Assembly (NCBI GenBank): GCA_002402575.1
Contig: DHGD01000156.1
Coordinates: forward strand, 1-46,740
Source: Syntrophomonas sp. UBA4807
Lineage (GTDB): Bacteria > Bacillota > Syntrophomonadia > Syntrophomonadales > Syntrophomonadaceae
Length of the DNA: 46,740 bases
Reading direction: 5' to 3'
Below, piece by piece: positions 23,979 through 32,297 of this stretch (within the stretch, counting starts at the first letter, position 1; every line of letters starts with the position of its first letter). The notes beneath the pieces are model-generated. The model was not told the origin of the DNA. It searched no databases and saw nothing but the letters and a program-made list of their open reading frames with translations. A program made the position numbers and the translations under genes.

Positions 23979-26246
23979 TTATATCACCTCACTTGCTATA
24001 ACCGCCTGTCCCAGTGCGATGCCACCGTCGCCAGCAGGCACCTGGCGATGGGTATATACCTGTAATTTCAATTCAGTTAAAGCCTCCGCCAACATCTGTG
24101 TCAATATTTTGTTGTGAAATACTCCGCCGCTTAACACTACCTGGTCAATACCACTGTCAATATGCACTTGACGAATAGCCTCGGTGAGCAAAGCTGCCAG
24201 GCTGCGATGGAAGCGCATGGCGATATGGGCGGAATGATGACCGTTTTCCAGATCATGCACAATGCCCAACCAAATCGGCGACACATCCATGATCAAACCG
24301 TCAGTATCTCTGTATACACTGACCGGATAGACGCCGCAGGCATGTGATGCCGCCATCGCTTCCAGTTCCATGGCCGCTTGCCCTTCATAACGGTTGATAT
24401 GGCATACGCCCAATATGGAACTGACCGCGTCAAAAAACCTGCCACAGGAGGAGGTTGAGAGCGGTTCCCCGAGTTGAATGTTCTTGATGATCACTTCACC
24501 TTCCTGCCGGGTTAATTCAGGCATCCAGCGCAGATATTCGAAAGCTCTGTCTCCCAGCAGCTGATACATGTAAATAAAAGCCATGCGGTAGGGATTTTGG
24601 GCATTCAAATCGCCGCCCGCAAACGGCATGGTGGTGAGATGGGCCGCTCTGTTAAAACTACGGTAGTCTCCCAGTAACAACTCTCCTCCCCAGACAGAGC
24701 CGTCAGCGCCCCAGCCGGCGCCGTCCAAAACCAGCCCAAGGGTTCTGCCCTGCAAGCCGTTTTCGGCCATTGCTGCCGCCATGTGAGCATGATGGTGTTG
24801 CACCGGCACTAGCCGCACCTGTTTTTGCCTTTTAGCCCAACGCGTAGATTGATAATCGGGATGCATGTCATGAGCTATCAGACCAGGCTCTACAGCCAGC
24901 ATCTGCTTGAATCTGGCAATGCCCTCGGTAAAATTTAAATAATTATGGTAATTGCTCAAATCGCCCCAATGCTGGCTTAGATAAGCTTCTTCGCCCCGAG
25001 TCAGGCAGAAGGTGTTCTTCATCTCCCCACCCACCGCCAGAATCGACGCGGAGGTTTTTAACCTCGGCGCTCTGATGCCCTGGGGAACGAATCCCCGGGC
25101 CCGTCTGATGATATCGGTGCTGTTACCAGAACTTATGCTGAGTACCGAGTCATCGCACGGATTAAAAATGTCCCGGTCATGGAGCAGAAAGTAATCAGCC
25201 AGATCTTTGAGGCTGGACGTGGCTTGGTCATTATCAGTTATTAGCGGTTCATCACTTATATTAGCGCTGGTCATTACCAAAAGGTCAAGCTCTTCATCGA
25301 ACAACATATAATGCAGCGGAGTGTAGGGCAGCATAAGACCCAGAGTGTTTAGTCCGGGGTGTAAGAGGTCGCCTGGAATAGCAGGATTGTTCAGGCTCTT
25401 CATAACCACGATCGGGGCCTGGCGTGAAGTCAGCCAGGCTTCTTCCTGTTCGGAAACCAGGCAGTATTTATAGGCCGCTGCCAGATCCCGGGCCATCACC
25501 GCGAAAGGTTTGGCATCCCTGCGTTTGCGGCGGCGCAGCAACTGGACCGCCTCCCGGTTGGAGGCGTCGACAGCCAGGTGAAAGGCCCCGAGCCCCTTTA
25601 CCGCCAATACCGCGCCCCTCTTCAGCACGTCCCCAACACCGATTTCACAAATCCGTCCGTGACTATCGGTCAGCCAGGCCTTTGGTCCGCAGTCCGGACA
25701 AGCATTAGGCTGGGCGTGGAAACGGCGGTTCAGGGGATCGAGGTATTCTTGGCGGCACTGCCTACACATGGGAAATACGTTCATAGTGGTTTTGATGCGG
25801 TCATAGGGTACATCTTGGATAATTGTAAAGCGCGGACCGCAGTTGGTGCAGTTGGTGAATGGATAGCCATAACGCCGGTCCTGAGGGTCGCGCACCTCCC
25901 GGCGGCAATCGGCGCATATAGCTATATCCGGAGACACATCCACTTCACGAACTTGTTCGCCTTGGCTCTCCCTGATGATAAAATTGTCGAAATGCCGGGC
26001 CGCAATATCCTCTACCTGACAGCTCTTGATTACAGCCAGCGGAGGGGGTTGATCGAGCAGTTGGCTGATAAACTTATTCACCTGTTCAGCCTGGCCTTCA
26101 ACCTCAATGAAAACACCGCTGGAAGAATTAAGGACCCAGCCTTTTAAGCCCATGCCCATCGCTAGGCGGTATACATAAGGGCGGAATCCCACCCCTTGTA
26201 CTATGCCTTTTATTGTCAATCGTTTAGCGCTGCTATGCTGCATCAT
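23979..26246 (-). CDS. hypF: Carbamoyltransferase HypF
   Basis: A 755-residue four-domain enzyme. In order: an acylphosphatase domain (KGIVQGVGFRPYVYRLA), two zinc fingers from about residue 110 to 190 (CADC...CTNC and CRQC...CPDC), a YrdC-like domain with AVKGLGAFHLAVDA, and a Kae1-like carbamoyltransferase domain with QHHHAHMAAAMAE and a terminal VLSGGVFHNKIL. It carbamoylates the HypE C-terminal cysteine using carbamoyl phosphate and ATP. The start is one of two adjacent ATGs. A gap of 119 bases separates it from the protease gene upstream. Confidence 0.95.
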   Translation of the reverse strand: MMQHSSAKRLTIKGIVQGVGFRPYVYRLAMGMGLKGWVLNSSSGVFIEVEGQAEQVNKFISQLLDQPPPLAVIKSCQVEDIAARHFDNFIIRESQGEQVREVDVSPDIAICADCRREVRDPQDRRYGYPFTNCTNCGPRFTIIQDVPYDRIKTTMNVFPMCRQCRQEYLDPLNRRFHAQPNACPDCGPKAWLTDSHGRICEIGVGDVLKRGAVLAVKGLGAFHLAVDASNREAVQLLRRRKRRDAKPFAVMARDLAAAYKYCLVSEQEEAWLTSRQAPIVVMKSLNNPAIPGDLLHPGLNTLGLMLPYTPLHYMLFDEELDLLVMTSANISDEPLITDNDQATSSLKDLADYFLLHDRDIFNPCDDSVLSISSGNSTDIIRRARGFVPQGIRAPRLKTSASILAVGGEMKNTFCLTRGEEAYLSQHWGDLSNYHNYLNFTEGIARFKQMLAVEPGLIAHDMHPDYQSTRWAKRQKQVRLVPVQHHHAHMAAAMAENGLQGRTLGLVLDGAGWGADGSVWGGELLLGDYRSFNRAAHLTTMPFAGGDLNAQNPYRMAFIYMYQLLGDRAFEYLRWMPELTRQEGEVIIKNIQLGEPLSTSSCGRFFDAVSSILGVCHINRYEGQAAMELEAMAASHACGVYPVSVYRDTDGLIMDVSPIWLGIVHDLENGHHSAHIAMRFHRSLAALLTEAIRQVHIDSGIDQVVLSGGVFHNKILTQMLAEALTELKLQVYTHRQVPAGDGGIALGQAVIASEVI

Positions 26247-26365
26247 ACCTTATTCTCACTGCCAATCGGGCAGGATATCCAAAGAATTGACTTTAATAGC
26301 AGCCTCCTGCGGAGCGGCAATAAAAATTGTTCTTCCACAGGAGACCGCTTACTTGGCTTTTCATC

Positions 26366-26833
26366 TCAACTATTGGCGTTCAAAATTCGATGTATCTCTG
26401 CTTCCACTAATTCCAGCAGCCGAGGCACTTTGGCCGCGATTGCCGGGGTCAATTCCATCCCCAGTTCAACCAGACAGGGCTCAACCCCGAATACAATTAC
26501 CTGGGGGTTATACCCCATCATTTGCACCACCTTGATGGCTTCAGTGAAATGCAGTTCATGCAATGAAGTTACTGCCGGGCTGACGGTCAAACCCAATTCC
26601 TGCAGAGGCGCCCGGTAAATGGTACCGGGCTCGCCTCCCGCGGTCATTGAGTCAACCACAATGATCTGATCGGCACTGCAGAACACGTCCAGTATTTCGA
26701 AACTAGCGATGCCGGCATCAATGAATTCAACTTCTTCAGGCCAGAGGCGCTTGGACAACTGCTGTACAACATACACCCCCAGGCCGTCATCTTTCATGAG
26801 GATATTACCGATTCCTAACACAATGAGTTTCAA
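26366..26833 (-). CDS. hyaD: Hydrogenase maturation endopeptidase (HyaD/HybD family)
   Basis: A 155-residue M52 protease. It starts LIVLGIGNILMKDDGLGVYVV and keeps the nickel-recognising acidic residues in KDDG and VDSM, and the His in SLHEL. It removes the C-terminal tail of the hydrogenase large subunit after nickel insertion; the matching 15-residue tail is present in the large subunit encoded two genes upstream. It follows the cytochrome b gene by 9 bases. Confidence 0.93.
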   Translation of the reverse strand: MKLIVLGIGNILMKDDGLGVYVVQQLSKRLWPEEVEFIDAGIASFEILDVFCSADQIIVVDSMTAGGEPGTIYRAPLQELGLTVSPAVTSLHELHFTEAIKVVQMMGYNPQVIVFGVEPCLVELGMELTPAIAAKVPRLLELVEAEIHRILNANS

Positions 26834-26842
26834 AACGGCCTC

Positions 26843-27502
26843 CTAGGCGCCCAGACTGCGGCCATCGCTGCTCTTTGAATGCGACTGCGCAGAAGGTCCA
26901 TGCCCCTCAGCCGGTATCTTGCCGGTAAACATGGATAACAACACCGGAATACCTTCTGATAAATCCAGATACAAATGCACTATCACTGATAACACAAACA
27001 GCCAATTGACCACATAGTGGATTATGCGAACGGCTAACAAGCCGCCCAGCCAGCCAGCCAGTGCCGGGAAGGTGTTGGGAGCGTAGAGCACAAAGCCAGT
27101 AATGATCTGCACCAGAGCCATAAACAGCCAACCGGTATACATCAACTTCTGACCGGGGTTGTATTTACCGTAATAGGGATGGCTGTCCGCCATGAACAGA
27201 TAGTATTTGAGCATGCTGGGTAATTTCAGGGTGTCTTTAATAGGCTGGTAAACGATATTATGGGCATCTTTGGCCACTATAGCGTAATATACCCGCCCGA
27301 TGACCCCGAACAGCAAGACATACGCCATGGCAAAGTGGAGCATGCGCGGAGTATCCATATTGGAAAACAACCATCGGAAACTGTTTGGAGTATGAATGTA
27401 AAACCCGGTAATGATTAATAAGGTTATGCTGATCATATTACTCCAATGAAACAAGCGAATCGCTATGGAGTGCCGGTCTTCCATTTTTTTCATTTCCGGC
27501 AC
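26843..27502 (-). CDS. hyaC: Cytochrome b subunit of [NiFe] hydrogenase
   Basis: A 219-residue integral membrane protein with four helices. Candidate heme b histidines occur in RLFHWSN, RMLHFAMAY and IIHYVVNWLFVLSVIVHLY. It anchors the exported hydrogenase and transfers electrons from its Fe-S chain to menaquinone. The hydrophilic C-terminus faces the cytoplasm. It lies 3 bases after the large-subunit stop. Confidence 0.92.
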   Translation of the reverse strand: MPEMKKMEDRHSIAIRLFHWSNMISITLLIITGFYIHTPNSFRWLFSNMDTPRMLHFAMAYVLLFGVIGRVYYAIVAKDAHNIVYQPIKDTLKLPSMLKYYLFMADSHPYYGKYNPGQKLMYTGWLFMALVQIITGFVLYAPNTFPALAGWLGGLLAVRIIHYVVNWLFVLSVIVHLYLDLSEGIPVLLSMFTGKIPAEGHGPSAQSHSKSSDGRSLGA

Positions 27503-27505
27503 CCC

Positions 27506-28954
27506 CTAATTAACGATATACTGGCTGAGTTGTTTCTTGTCAGGAGTCATGACATGAATGGCACACCCCAGGCAGGGGTCCATAGATCTGATAATACGAA
27601 CCACTTCAATAGGATTAGCGGGATCAGCCACTGGGCAGCCAACTATAGCTTGCTCCATAGGCCCGGCTACATTGTTGACATCTCTGGGACCGCCATTCCA
27701 GGTGGTTGGCACTACAGCGTTCAAAACCTTGGTGCGGCCATGTTCGATCTTATGCCAGTGCCCCAGAGCGCCGCGCGAACCTTCAGTAAGTCCCATGCCC
27801 AATGCACTGGAAGGCACTTTATGGGGAGTGGCCACCGGTTCACCCGGCTTCAATTGCATTGCCCATTCTTTCATAGCTGCGGCTATGGCAGAAGTCTCTA
27901 CAGCTCTGGCGAAATGACGTCCCATAACCGAAAACGCCTTATTGGGGCCCATTTCCACCAGGTCTTTTTGCTTGGCCACCCACTGCCGGGCCAGAGGCCC
28001 TACTTCCATAGGTTCCCCATTGTAACGCGGAGCTTTTAACCAGGAATAAGCATTTTTCTTATGGGCGTCAGGTTCCACCACTGCCATATCCGGACTGTTG
28101 CCTCCGGTATCATCTTTGTACCAGGAATATTTGACCTCTTCAGTTATGAGAGAAGGATCCAGTTCCTTATACTGGCCCCTTACATATACTCCACTGGGGA
28201 AGAACTTATTTTTCTTGACATGGTCTTTGCCCTCTTCAAGCGGGAATCCGCCGTAAGCCAACATATTCATGCAGCCTCGTCCGATATCAAACCAATCAGA
28301 ATACACCCCCGCAACGGCCTTTACGGTAGGAACGTAGACTTTGTCGATAAATGTAGTCAGTTCTTCCAACCGCACCAGGAACTCGTAAATTTTCTGGGTG
28401 TCGGGCAGCTCAGTGGCGCCGCCGGGGACTATGGCCTGCACATGAGGCATCTTGCCGCCCCAGATAGCCAGCATCTCCTGAGCTTTACGGCGCATTTCAA
28501 GAGCCTTCAGATAATTGTTTACCGCCTCGGCATTAACATCTGCAGGCAGTCTGTAATCACCGGCGTATTGAGGATTTAACGGGCGGACCCCTTCTGGCGC
28601 TTTTACATAGTCCAGTGCGGCCAGATGGAAAAAGTGCAGGATATGGGATTGAATATAGTTGGAGCCGAATATAAGATTACGGATAATCCGCCCGTTGGGT
28701 GGCGGCTCGATGCCAAAGGCGTCATCCAGAGCCAGAGTTCCCGCAGTGGCGTGAGCCGTAGGGCATACCCCACAGATGCGCTGCATGATCTGTTGAGCAT
28801 CGCGAGGATCACGGCCCTGCATAATTAGTTCCAAACCTCTGAAAAGGGTGCCGCTGATATGGGCATCGATTACTTTACCGTTATCGACCTCAACTTCTAC
28901 TTTAAGGTGTCCTTCAATACGAGTTACCGGATCTACGATTATCTTCTGCGCCAT
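27506..28954 (-). CDS. hyaB: [NiFe] hydrogenase large subunit, group 1 uptake type
   Basis: A 482-residue catalytic subunit. The proximal signature RICGVCPTAHA gives Cys61 and Cys64, and the C-terminal DPCLGCAIH gives Cys461, Cys464 and His467, the four thiol ligands of the Ni-Fe site. A 15-residue tail follows His467 and should be cut off by the HyaD protease. The N-terminal DPVTRIEGHLKVEVEVDNG block is typical of respiratory group 1 enzymes. It oxidises H2 on the outer face of the membrane, being co-exported with the Tat-tagged small subunit. It shares one base with the small-subunit gene. Confidence 0.96.
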   Translation of the reverse strand: MAQKIIVDPVTRIEGHLKVEVEVDNGKVIDAHISGTLFRGLELIMQGRDPRDAQQIMQRICGVCPTAHATAGTLALDDAFGIEPPPNGRIIRNLIFGSNYIQSHILHFFHLAALDYVKAPEGVRPLNPQYAGDYRLPADVNAEAVNNYLKALEMRRKAQEMLAIWGGKMPHVQAIVPGGATELPDTQKIYEFLVRLEELTTFIDKVYVPTVKAVAGVYSDWFDIGRGCMNMLAYGGFPLEEGKDHVKKNKFFPSGVYVRGQYKELDPSLITEEVKYSWYKDDTGGNSPDMAVVEPDAHKKNAYSWLKAPRYNGEPMEVGPLARQWVAKQKDLVEMGPNKAFSVMGRHFARAVETSAIAAAMKEWAMQLKPGEPVATPHKVPSSALGMGLTEGSRGALGHWHKIEHGRTKVLNAVVPTTWNGGPRDVNNVAGPMEQAIVGCPVADPANPIEVVRIIRSMDPCLGCAIHVMTPDKKQLSQYIVN

Positions 28955-30018
28955 TAGTTGTCACCTTCTTTCTCGTCACTGTGCTTTTTGGGGCCAATTC
29001 GGCCGGTGGCAATATTACCGGCTAAATGGCCGCCAATGCCAACTAACGTGGCGGCTCCCAATACCATGCCAATTTGGTCAGTAGTAGCGGTGATTCCAGG
29101 CGCGATAGGCATTTCAGGCACGCGAGCATAAACCGGCCATGCCGGGAATTGCGGTTCGGTGCAGGCCAAACAGGGCGCCCCCGATTTGATGCACCAGTTG
29201 GTGCCGCCGTTCCATAAACGGGTGGTAGAGTCACAGTGAGCGATGGGGCCCTTGCATCCTACTTCCAGTAGACAGCCCGGTTCGCTGAGGTTCTTGGCGA
29301 AGATGGCATTGTCAAAATACTGTCTTCTAGGGCAGTTGTCGTGAATAATGCCCTTGAAAAACATGGTCGGCCTTCCAAAGCGGTCCAGTTCGGGGATGTC
29401 TTTATATAACAGTACATGGGCAATGGTACCCACCATCCAGTCGGGATGGGGAGGGCATCCGGGCACATTTATATAGGGAACATTCTTGACAATATCCGGC
29501 ACCGCCTTGCAGTCCATGGGATTGGGCGGTGTGGCGGGTATTCCGCCATAGGCCGAACAAGTACCGAAGTTTAATATGGCTGCGGCCTTGCTGCCGACTT
29601 CTTTGACCAAATCAACAAATGTTATCGGTTCTCCATTCCTTTCCCCAACCATACAGAATCTTCCGTCGGCTCCGGTAGGAACCGCGCCTTCTACAACCAG
29701 GTAGAATTTCCCCTTGTACTCTTCGGCAACTTTAAAAATTCCTTCCTCCATGGCCAAATCCCCAGAGGCCCCGGAAATATTGGGATGATAACGTAAGCTG
29801 ATGACGTCTAAGAGCACTTTCTGTATGTCAGGATGTACGCTGTTGAGCAGTGAAACTGAGCAACCTGTACAACCGGCCCCTTGCAGCCAGATTACTGGCG
29901 GCGCTCCGGCTTCTGCCGCCTGGGCCAGCGCCGGCGCCAGGATCGATGACATGGAAATTGCCGCGGCGCTTCCAGCGCAAAGACGTATGAAATCACGTCT
30001 AGTAAGCTTGGTAGGCAT
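28954..30018 (-). CDS. hyaA: [NiFe] hydrogenase small subunit with Tat signal
   Basis: A 354-residue Fe-S subunit. The N-terminus KLTRRDFIRLCAGSAAA is a twin-arginine signal with an Ala-rich cleavage region near residue 35. Proximal cluster ligands begin at Cys50 and Cys53 (GAGCTGCS), with GTCSAYGG and GCPPHPDW further on. The H-D-N-C-P-R-R and CLLEVGCKGP blocks hold the distal and medial clusters. A C-terminal hydrophobic helix (ATTDQIGMVLGAATLVGIGGHLAG) anchors it to the membrane. It passes electrons to cytochrome b. About 80 bases separate it from hypB upstream. Confidence 0.95.
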   Translation of the reverse strand: MPTKLTRRDFIRLCAGSAAAISMSSILAPALAQAAEAGAPPVIWLQGAGCTGCSVSLLNSVHPDIQKVLLDVISLRYHPNISGASGDLAMEEGIFKVAEEYKGKFYLVVEGAVPTGADGRFCMVGERNGEPITFVDLVKEVGSKAAAILNFGTCSAYGGIPATPPNPMDCKAVPDIVKNVPYINVPGCPPHPDWMVGTIAHVLLYKDIPELDRFGRPTMFFKGIIHDNCPRRQYFDNAIFAKNLSEPGCLLEVGCKGPIAHCDSTTRLWNGGTNWCIKSGAPCLACTEPQFPAWPVYARVPEMPIAPGITATTDQIGMVLGAATLVGIGGHLAGNIATGRIGPKKHSDEKEGDN

Positions 30019-30101
30019 GTACCTATTCCCCCCAAAACATTATTTGTGAACCAGGCCTACCATATAATCCCATCACAATTCTCTTATCTCTATATATCTA
30101 A

Positions 30102-30767
30102 TCAAAGGTTTACTCTCCCCACCTCCTTTGTCAACCATTGCGTCCATTCCTCGATACCCTCTCCAGTACGGCCGGAAAGCTTGAAAACTACCGTATCAGG
30201 ATTCACTGCGGCTATATCCCGCTCAAAGGCGTCCAGGTCAAAATCAACGTAAGGCAGGAGATCGATCTTGTTTAAAACCACCACTCGAGCCTTTTGAAAC
30301 ACCAGCGGATATTTTAGCACCTTGTCATTACCCTCGGTAGTGCTTAAGATCACCGCCTTAAAATCCTCGCCCAGGTCAAATTCGGCCGGGCATACCAAAT
30401 TCCCCACATTTTCTATGAACAGCAATTGCAGGTTTTCTTCACCTAAATCGCGCCAGGCTTTTTCCACCATCCCGGCATCAAGATGGCAGGTGCCTTCGGT
30501 ATTGATCTGCACCACCTTGACCCCTTTGTTTTCGATGCGCAGGGCATCCTGGTCGGTATACAGGTCGCCTTCGATAACTCCCATATTAATGTAACCTTGG
30601 ATTTGCTCAATAGTTTTCTCCAAAAGGGTGGTTTTTCCGGAACCGGGAGAACTCATCAAATTGATGACCAACAATCCGGCCTCCTTGAAAATTCGGCGAT
30701 TCTTAACGGCCATCATATTGTTGGCCCCCAATAGGTTAGTCTCCAGACGGATCTGCTTGGTGCCCAT
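30102..30767 (-). CDS. hypB: Hydrogenase nickel incorporation GTPase HypB
   Basis: A 221-residue SIMIBI-class GTPase with Walker A GSGKTTLL near residue 45, NKIDLLPY as guanine-specificity motif, and the metal-binding C/H switch region (EGTCHLD, NLVCPAEFDLG). It lacks the His-rich N-terminal nickel store of some HypBs. It drives nickel transfer from HypA to the large subunit. The start is ATG 30767, with GAAGGGGA 8 bases before it; the frame is open to 30785. Its start lies inside the hypA 3' end. Confidence 0.94.
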   Translation of the reverse strand: MGTKQIRLETNLLGANNMMAVKNRRIFKEAGLLVINLMSSPGSGKTTLLEKTIEQIQGYINMGVIEGDLYTDQDALRIENKGVKVVQINTEGTCHLDAGMVEKAWRDLGEENLQLLFIENVGNLVCPAEFDLGEDFKAVILSTTEGNDKVLKYPLVFQKARVVVLNKIDLLPYVDFDLDAFERDIAAVNPDTVVFKLSGRTGEGIEEWTQWLTKEVGRVNL

Positions 30768-31116
30768 ATACTGAATCCCCTTCATAATATTCTATAAACA
30801 GTTCCCTTCCGGTTGCGATTTCGGTATCCAGACTGCCGCAAAACGGGCAGGGATTAAGAAACGGCTGTTCAACAATGAACTGCTCCAGGCAATGCGGACA
30901 CTTAAATGAAATCTCTCTTTCCTCAATAAGCAGCTCCGCACTGGTGAATATCCCCTCCCCGGCCATGCTATCGAAGGCAAAACGCAGACTGTGCGGTAAA
31001 GCCATGGATAGTTTGCCAATTACCAATTTAATGCGGGTTATTCGATTAATCTGGTTCTGTGCGGCGCTGTTACGGATCAAATCCATCATCTCCGCCATCA
31101 AAGACAGTTCGTGCAT
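30736..31116 (-). CDS. hypA: Hydrogenase nickel metallochaperone HypA
   Basis: A 126-residue HypA. The N-terminal MHE motif with His2 is the nickel site, and the zinc domain has CPHC and CPFC. It overlaps hypB by about 32 bases and is the first gene of a long unit hypA-hypB-hyaABCD-hypFCDE. Upstream lies a structured RNA that ends in an intrinsic terminator about 34 bases before the hypA start, so expression may depend on read-through. Confidence 0.94.
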   Translation of the reverse strand: MHELSLMAEMMDLIRNSAAQNQINRITRIKLVIGKLSMALPHSLRFAFDSMAGEGIFTSAELLIEEREISFKCPHCLEQFIVEQPFLNPCPFCGSLDTEIATGRELFIEYYEGDSVYGHQADPSGD

Positions 31117-31149
31117 TTCTACCTCTTAGTTAAGAGCGGTGGCATTACA

Positions 31150-31182
31150 ATAAAAAACCCGACTTCATGAGAGAAGCCGGGT
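31150..31182 (-). terminator. Intrinsic terminator before hypA
   Basis: On the minus strand ACCCGGCTTC and GAAGTCGGGT form a 10-bp stem with one G-U pair, followed by TTTTTTA. On the plus strand the same position would be an A-C mismatch, so the structure is built for minus-strand RNA. Confidence 0.85.
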
Positions 31183-31375
31183 ATTGCGCACACCGAAACA
31201 TCAGCAGCCGGTTAAGGTTCATGCAAACGTCTGCTATACCACTAATCTCCTACTCACAATACGGGAAGGCATAACCGTTTCCAGTTATACCCCGGCCAGT
31301 TAACCATAGCTTTGCAAAGGCTTTAGGTCGACTGGCTTGGAGAAGTATATTATTGTTACATAGAGCGGATATGAT
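31150..31375 (-). ncRNA. Structured leader or small RNA upstream of hypA, class unknown
   Basis: A putative transcript of about 225 bases. Reading along the minus strand it contains: a stem GCCAGT/ACTGGC (31331-31336 with 31295-31300) extended by near-complementary bases and enclosing a CTTTGCAAAG palindrome; a second stem GGTATAAC/GTTATGCC (31268-31291); an outer TCTCC/GGAGA pairing that can enclose both; a third stem AGCAG/CTGCT (31203-31235); and a terminator. A candidate promoter lies just upstream. This looks like a riboswitch-style attenuator or an independent small RNA. It does not match the cobalamin, NiCo, c-di-GMP or fluoride consensus as I remember them. Confidence 0.55.
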
Positions 31376-31381
31376 AATCTT

Positions 31382-31409
31382 ACTATAACCTCCTATATTC
31401 TACGTGCAA
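31382..31409 (-). promoter_or_regulatory. Candidate promoter of the hypA-leader RNA
   Basis: TTGCAC (complement at 31404-31409) and TATAGT (31382-31387) with a 16-base spacer, ahead of the structured RNA. Each element is one or two bases from consensus. Confidence 0.5.
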
Positions 31410-31499
31410 AATAAAATTCCTGCAATACTGCATTAAAGACCTTTGGAAAAGTGTCGTTCGGAGACGAATTGAGTTGTGCGGTTTAATCAGGCGGGGTGA

Positions 31500-32297
31500 T
31501 TATCCATGCGTGTAGAGGTGAATATGAGATTTTTCATCATGCTCGTGGGTAAATTCGTCAATCAGGTTGACCTGGCTCAGCAAAGCCCGGTCCGACAAAA
31601 CCTGAGGAGTGGCACCGTCAAAAACCAGGCGATGATCCTCACTCAGTACCAGGCTGCGCTGGGTTACGGTGTGAGCCATCTCAAGATTGTGGGTGGATAA
31701 TACTATGGTGCGTCCGCGGCGATTCAATTCCAGGAGGAGGTGGGTCAGCCAGCGCTGTGTCTTAGGATCCAGCCCGGCGCCAGGTTCATCCAGAATTAGC
31801 GCCTCGGGGTTCAAAATCAACACCGCCGCCAGAGCCACCTTGCGTTTTTCTCCGCCGCTGAGCCGGTAAGGAGGGCGTTCTTTCAGATGCTCTATGTCCA
31901 GCATTTTAAGCATATCAGCGGTGCGGCGCCTCACTTCCCGCTCGGGCAAGCCCAATTGCGAAGGTCCGAAGGCAATTTCATCTTCCACCCGGTTGTTAAA
32001 CAATTGTACATCTGAACTCTGGAAAATAAACCCCACCCGGCGATGAAACCGCTGTGAAAAAGCGTCATCTTCTAATAATTCTTCACTGATGGTTTCGCCA
32101 AAAACCTTCAATGATCCCGCCTGGGGATGCAGTAAACCGCACAGTATCTTAAGCAGGGTTGATTTTCCGGAGCCATTGGCACCCAGCACGGCAACACTTT
32201 CCCCGGCAGCGATGTCAAATGAAATGGATTCGAAGATATTGTGACCGGGTTGATGTGCATATGCTGCCTGTCGCAGTTCAAAAACATTGCTTTTCAT
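31500..32297 (-). CDS. cbiO: ECF-type nickel/cobalt importer ATPase (CbiO/NikO)
   Basis: A 265-residue ABC ATPase with Walker A GANGSGKSTLL near residue 40, Q-loop FQSSDVQLF, signature LSGGEKRKVALA near residue 145 and Walker B ALILDEPGAGLD. It powers the CbiM/Q transporter. The C-terminus is unusual: the last residues, EFTHEHDEKSHIHLYTHG, are histidine-rich and could bind nickel in the cytoplasm. It overlaps or abuts the cbiQ stop and is the last gene of the uptake operon. Confidence 0.92.
   Translation of the reverse strand: MKSNVFELRQAAYAHQPGHNIFESISFDIAAGESVAVLGANGSGKSTLLKILCGLLHPQAGSLKVFGETISEELLEDDAFSQRFHRRVGFIFQSSDVQLFNNRVEDEIAFGPSQLGLPEREVRRRTADMLKMLDIEHLKERPPYRLSGGEKRKVALAAVLILNPEALILDEPGAGLDPKTQRWLTHLLLELNRRGRTIVLSTHNLEMAHTVTQRSLVLSEDHRLVFDGATPQVLSDRALLSQVNLIDEFTHEHDEKSHIHLYTHG

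Larger units (their letters stand above)
31117..31499. other. Intergenic stretch between cbiO and hypA
   Basis: The 383 bases carry no protein gene. They hold a minus-strand promoter, a multi-hairpin RNA and a terminator, each listed separately. Confidence 0.6.

Noticed and set aside
31190..31340. Cobalamin riboswitch on the plus strand (ACCCCGGCCAGTTAACC resembles a B12 box, CGGGAAGGC nearby)
   Set aside because: The B12 box differs at conserved positions, the large 5' core is missing, and no plus-strand gene follows. The terminator is built for the minus strand.
31200..31380. c-di-GMP-I (GEMM) riboswitch on the minus strand (TTTGCAAAGCTATGG)
   Set aside because: Only one conserved block is similar; the GGCAAACC and GGGTTGCC blocks are not found.
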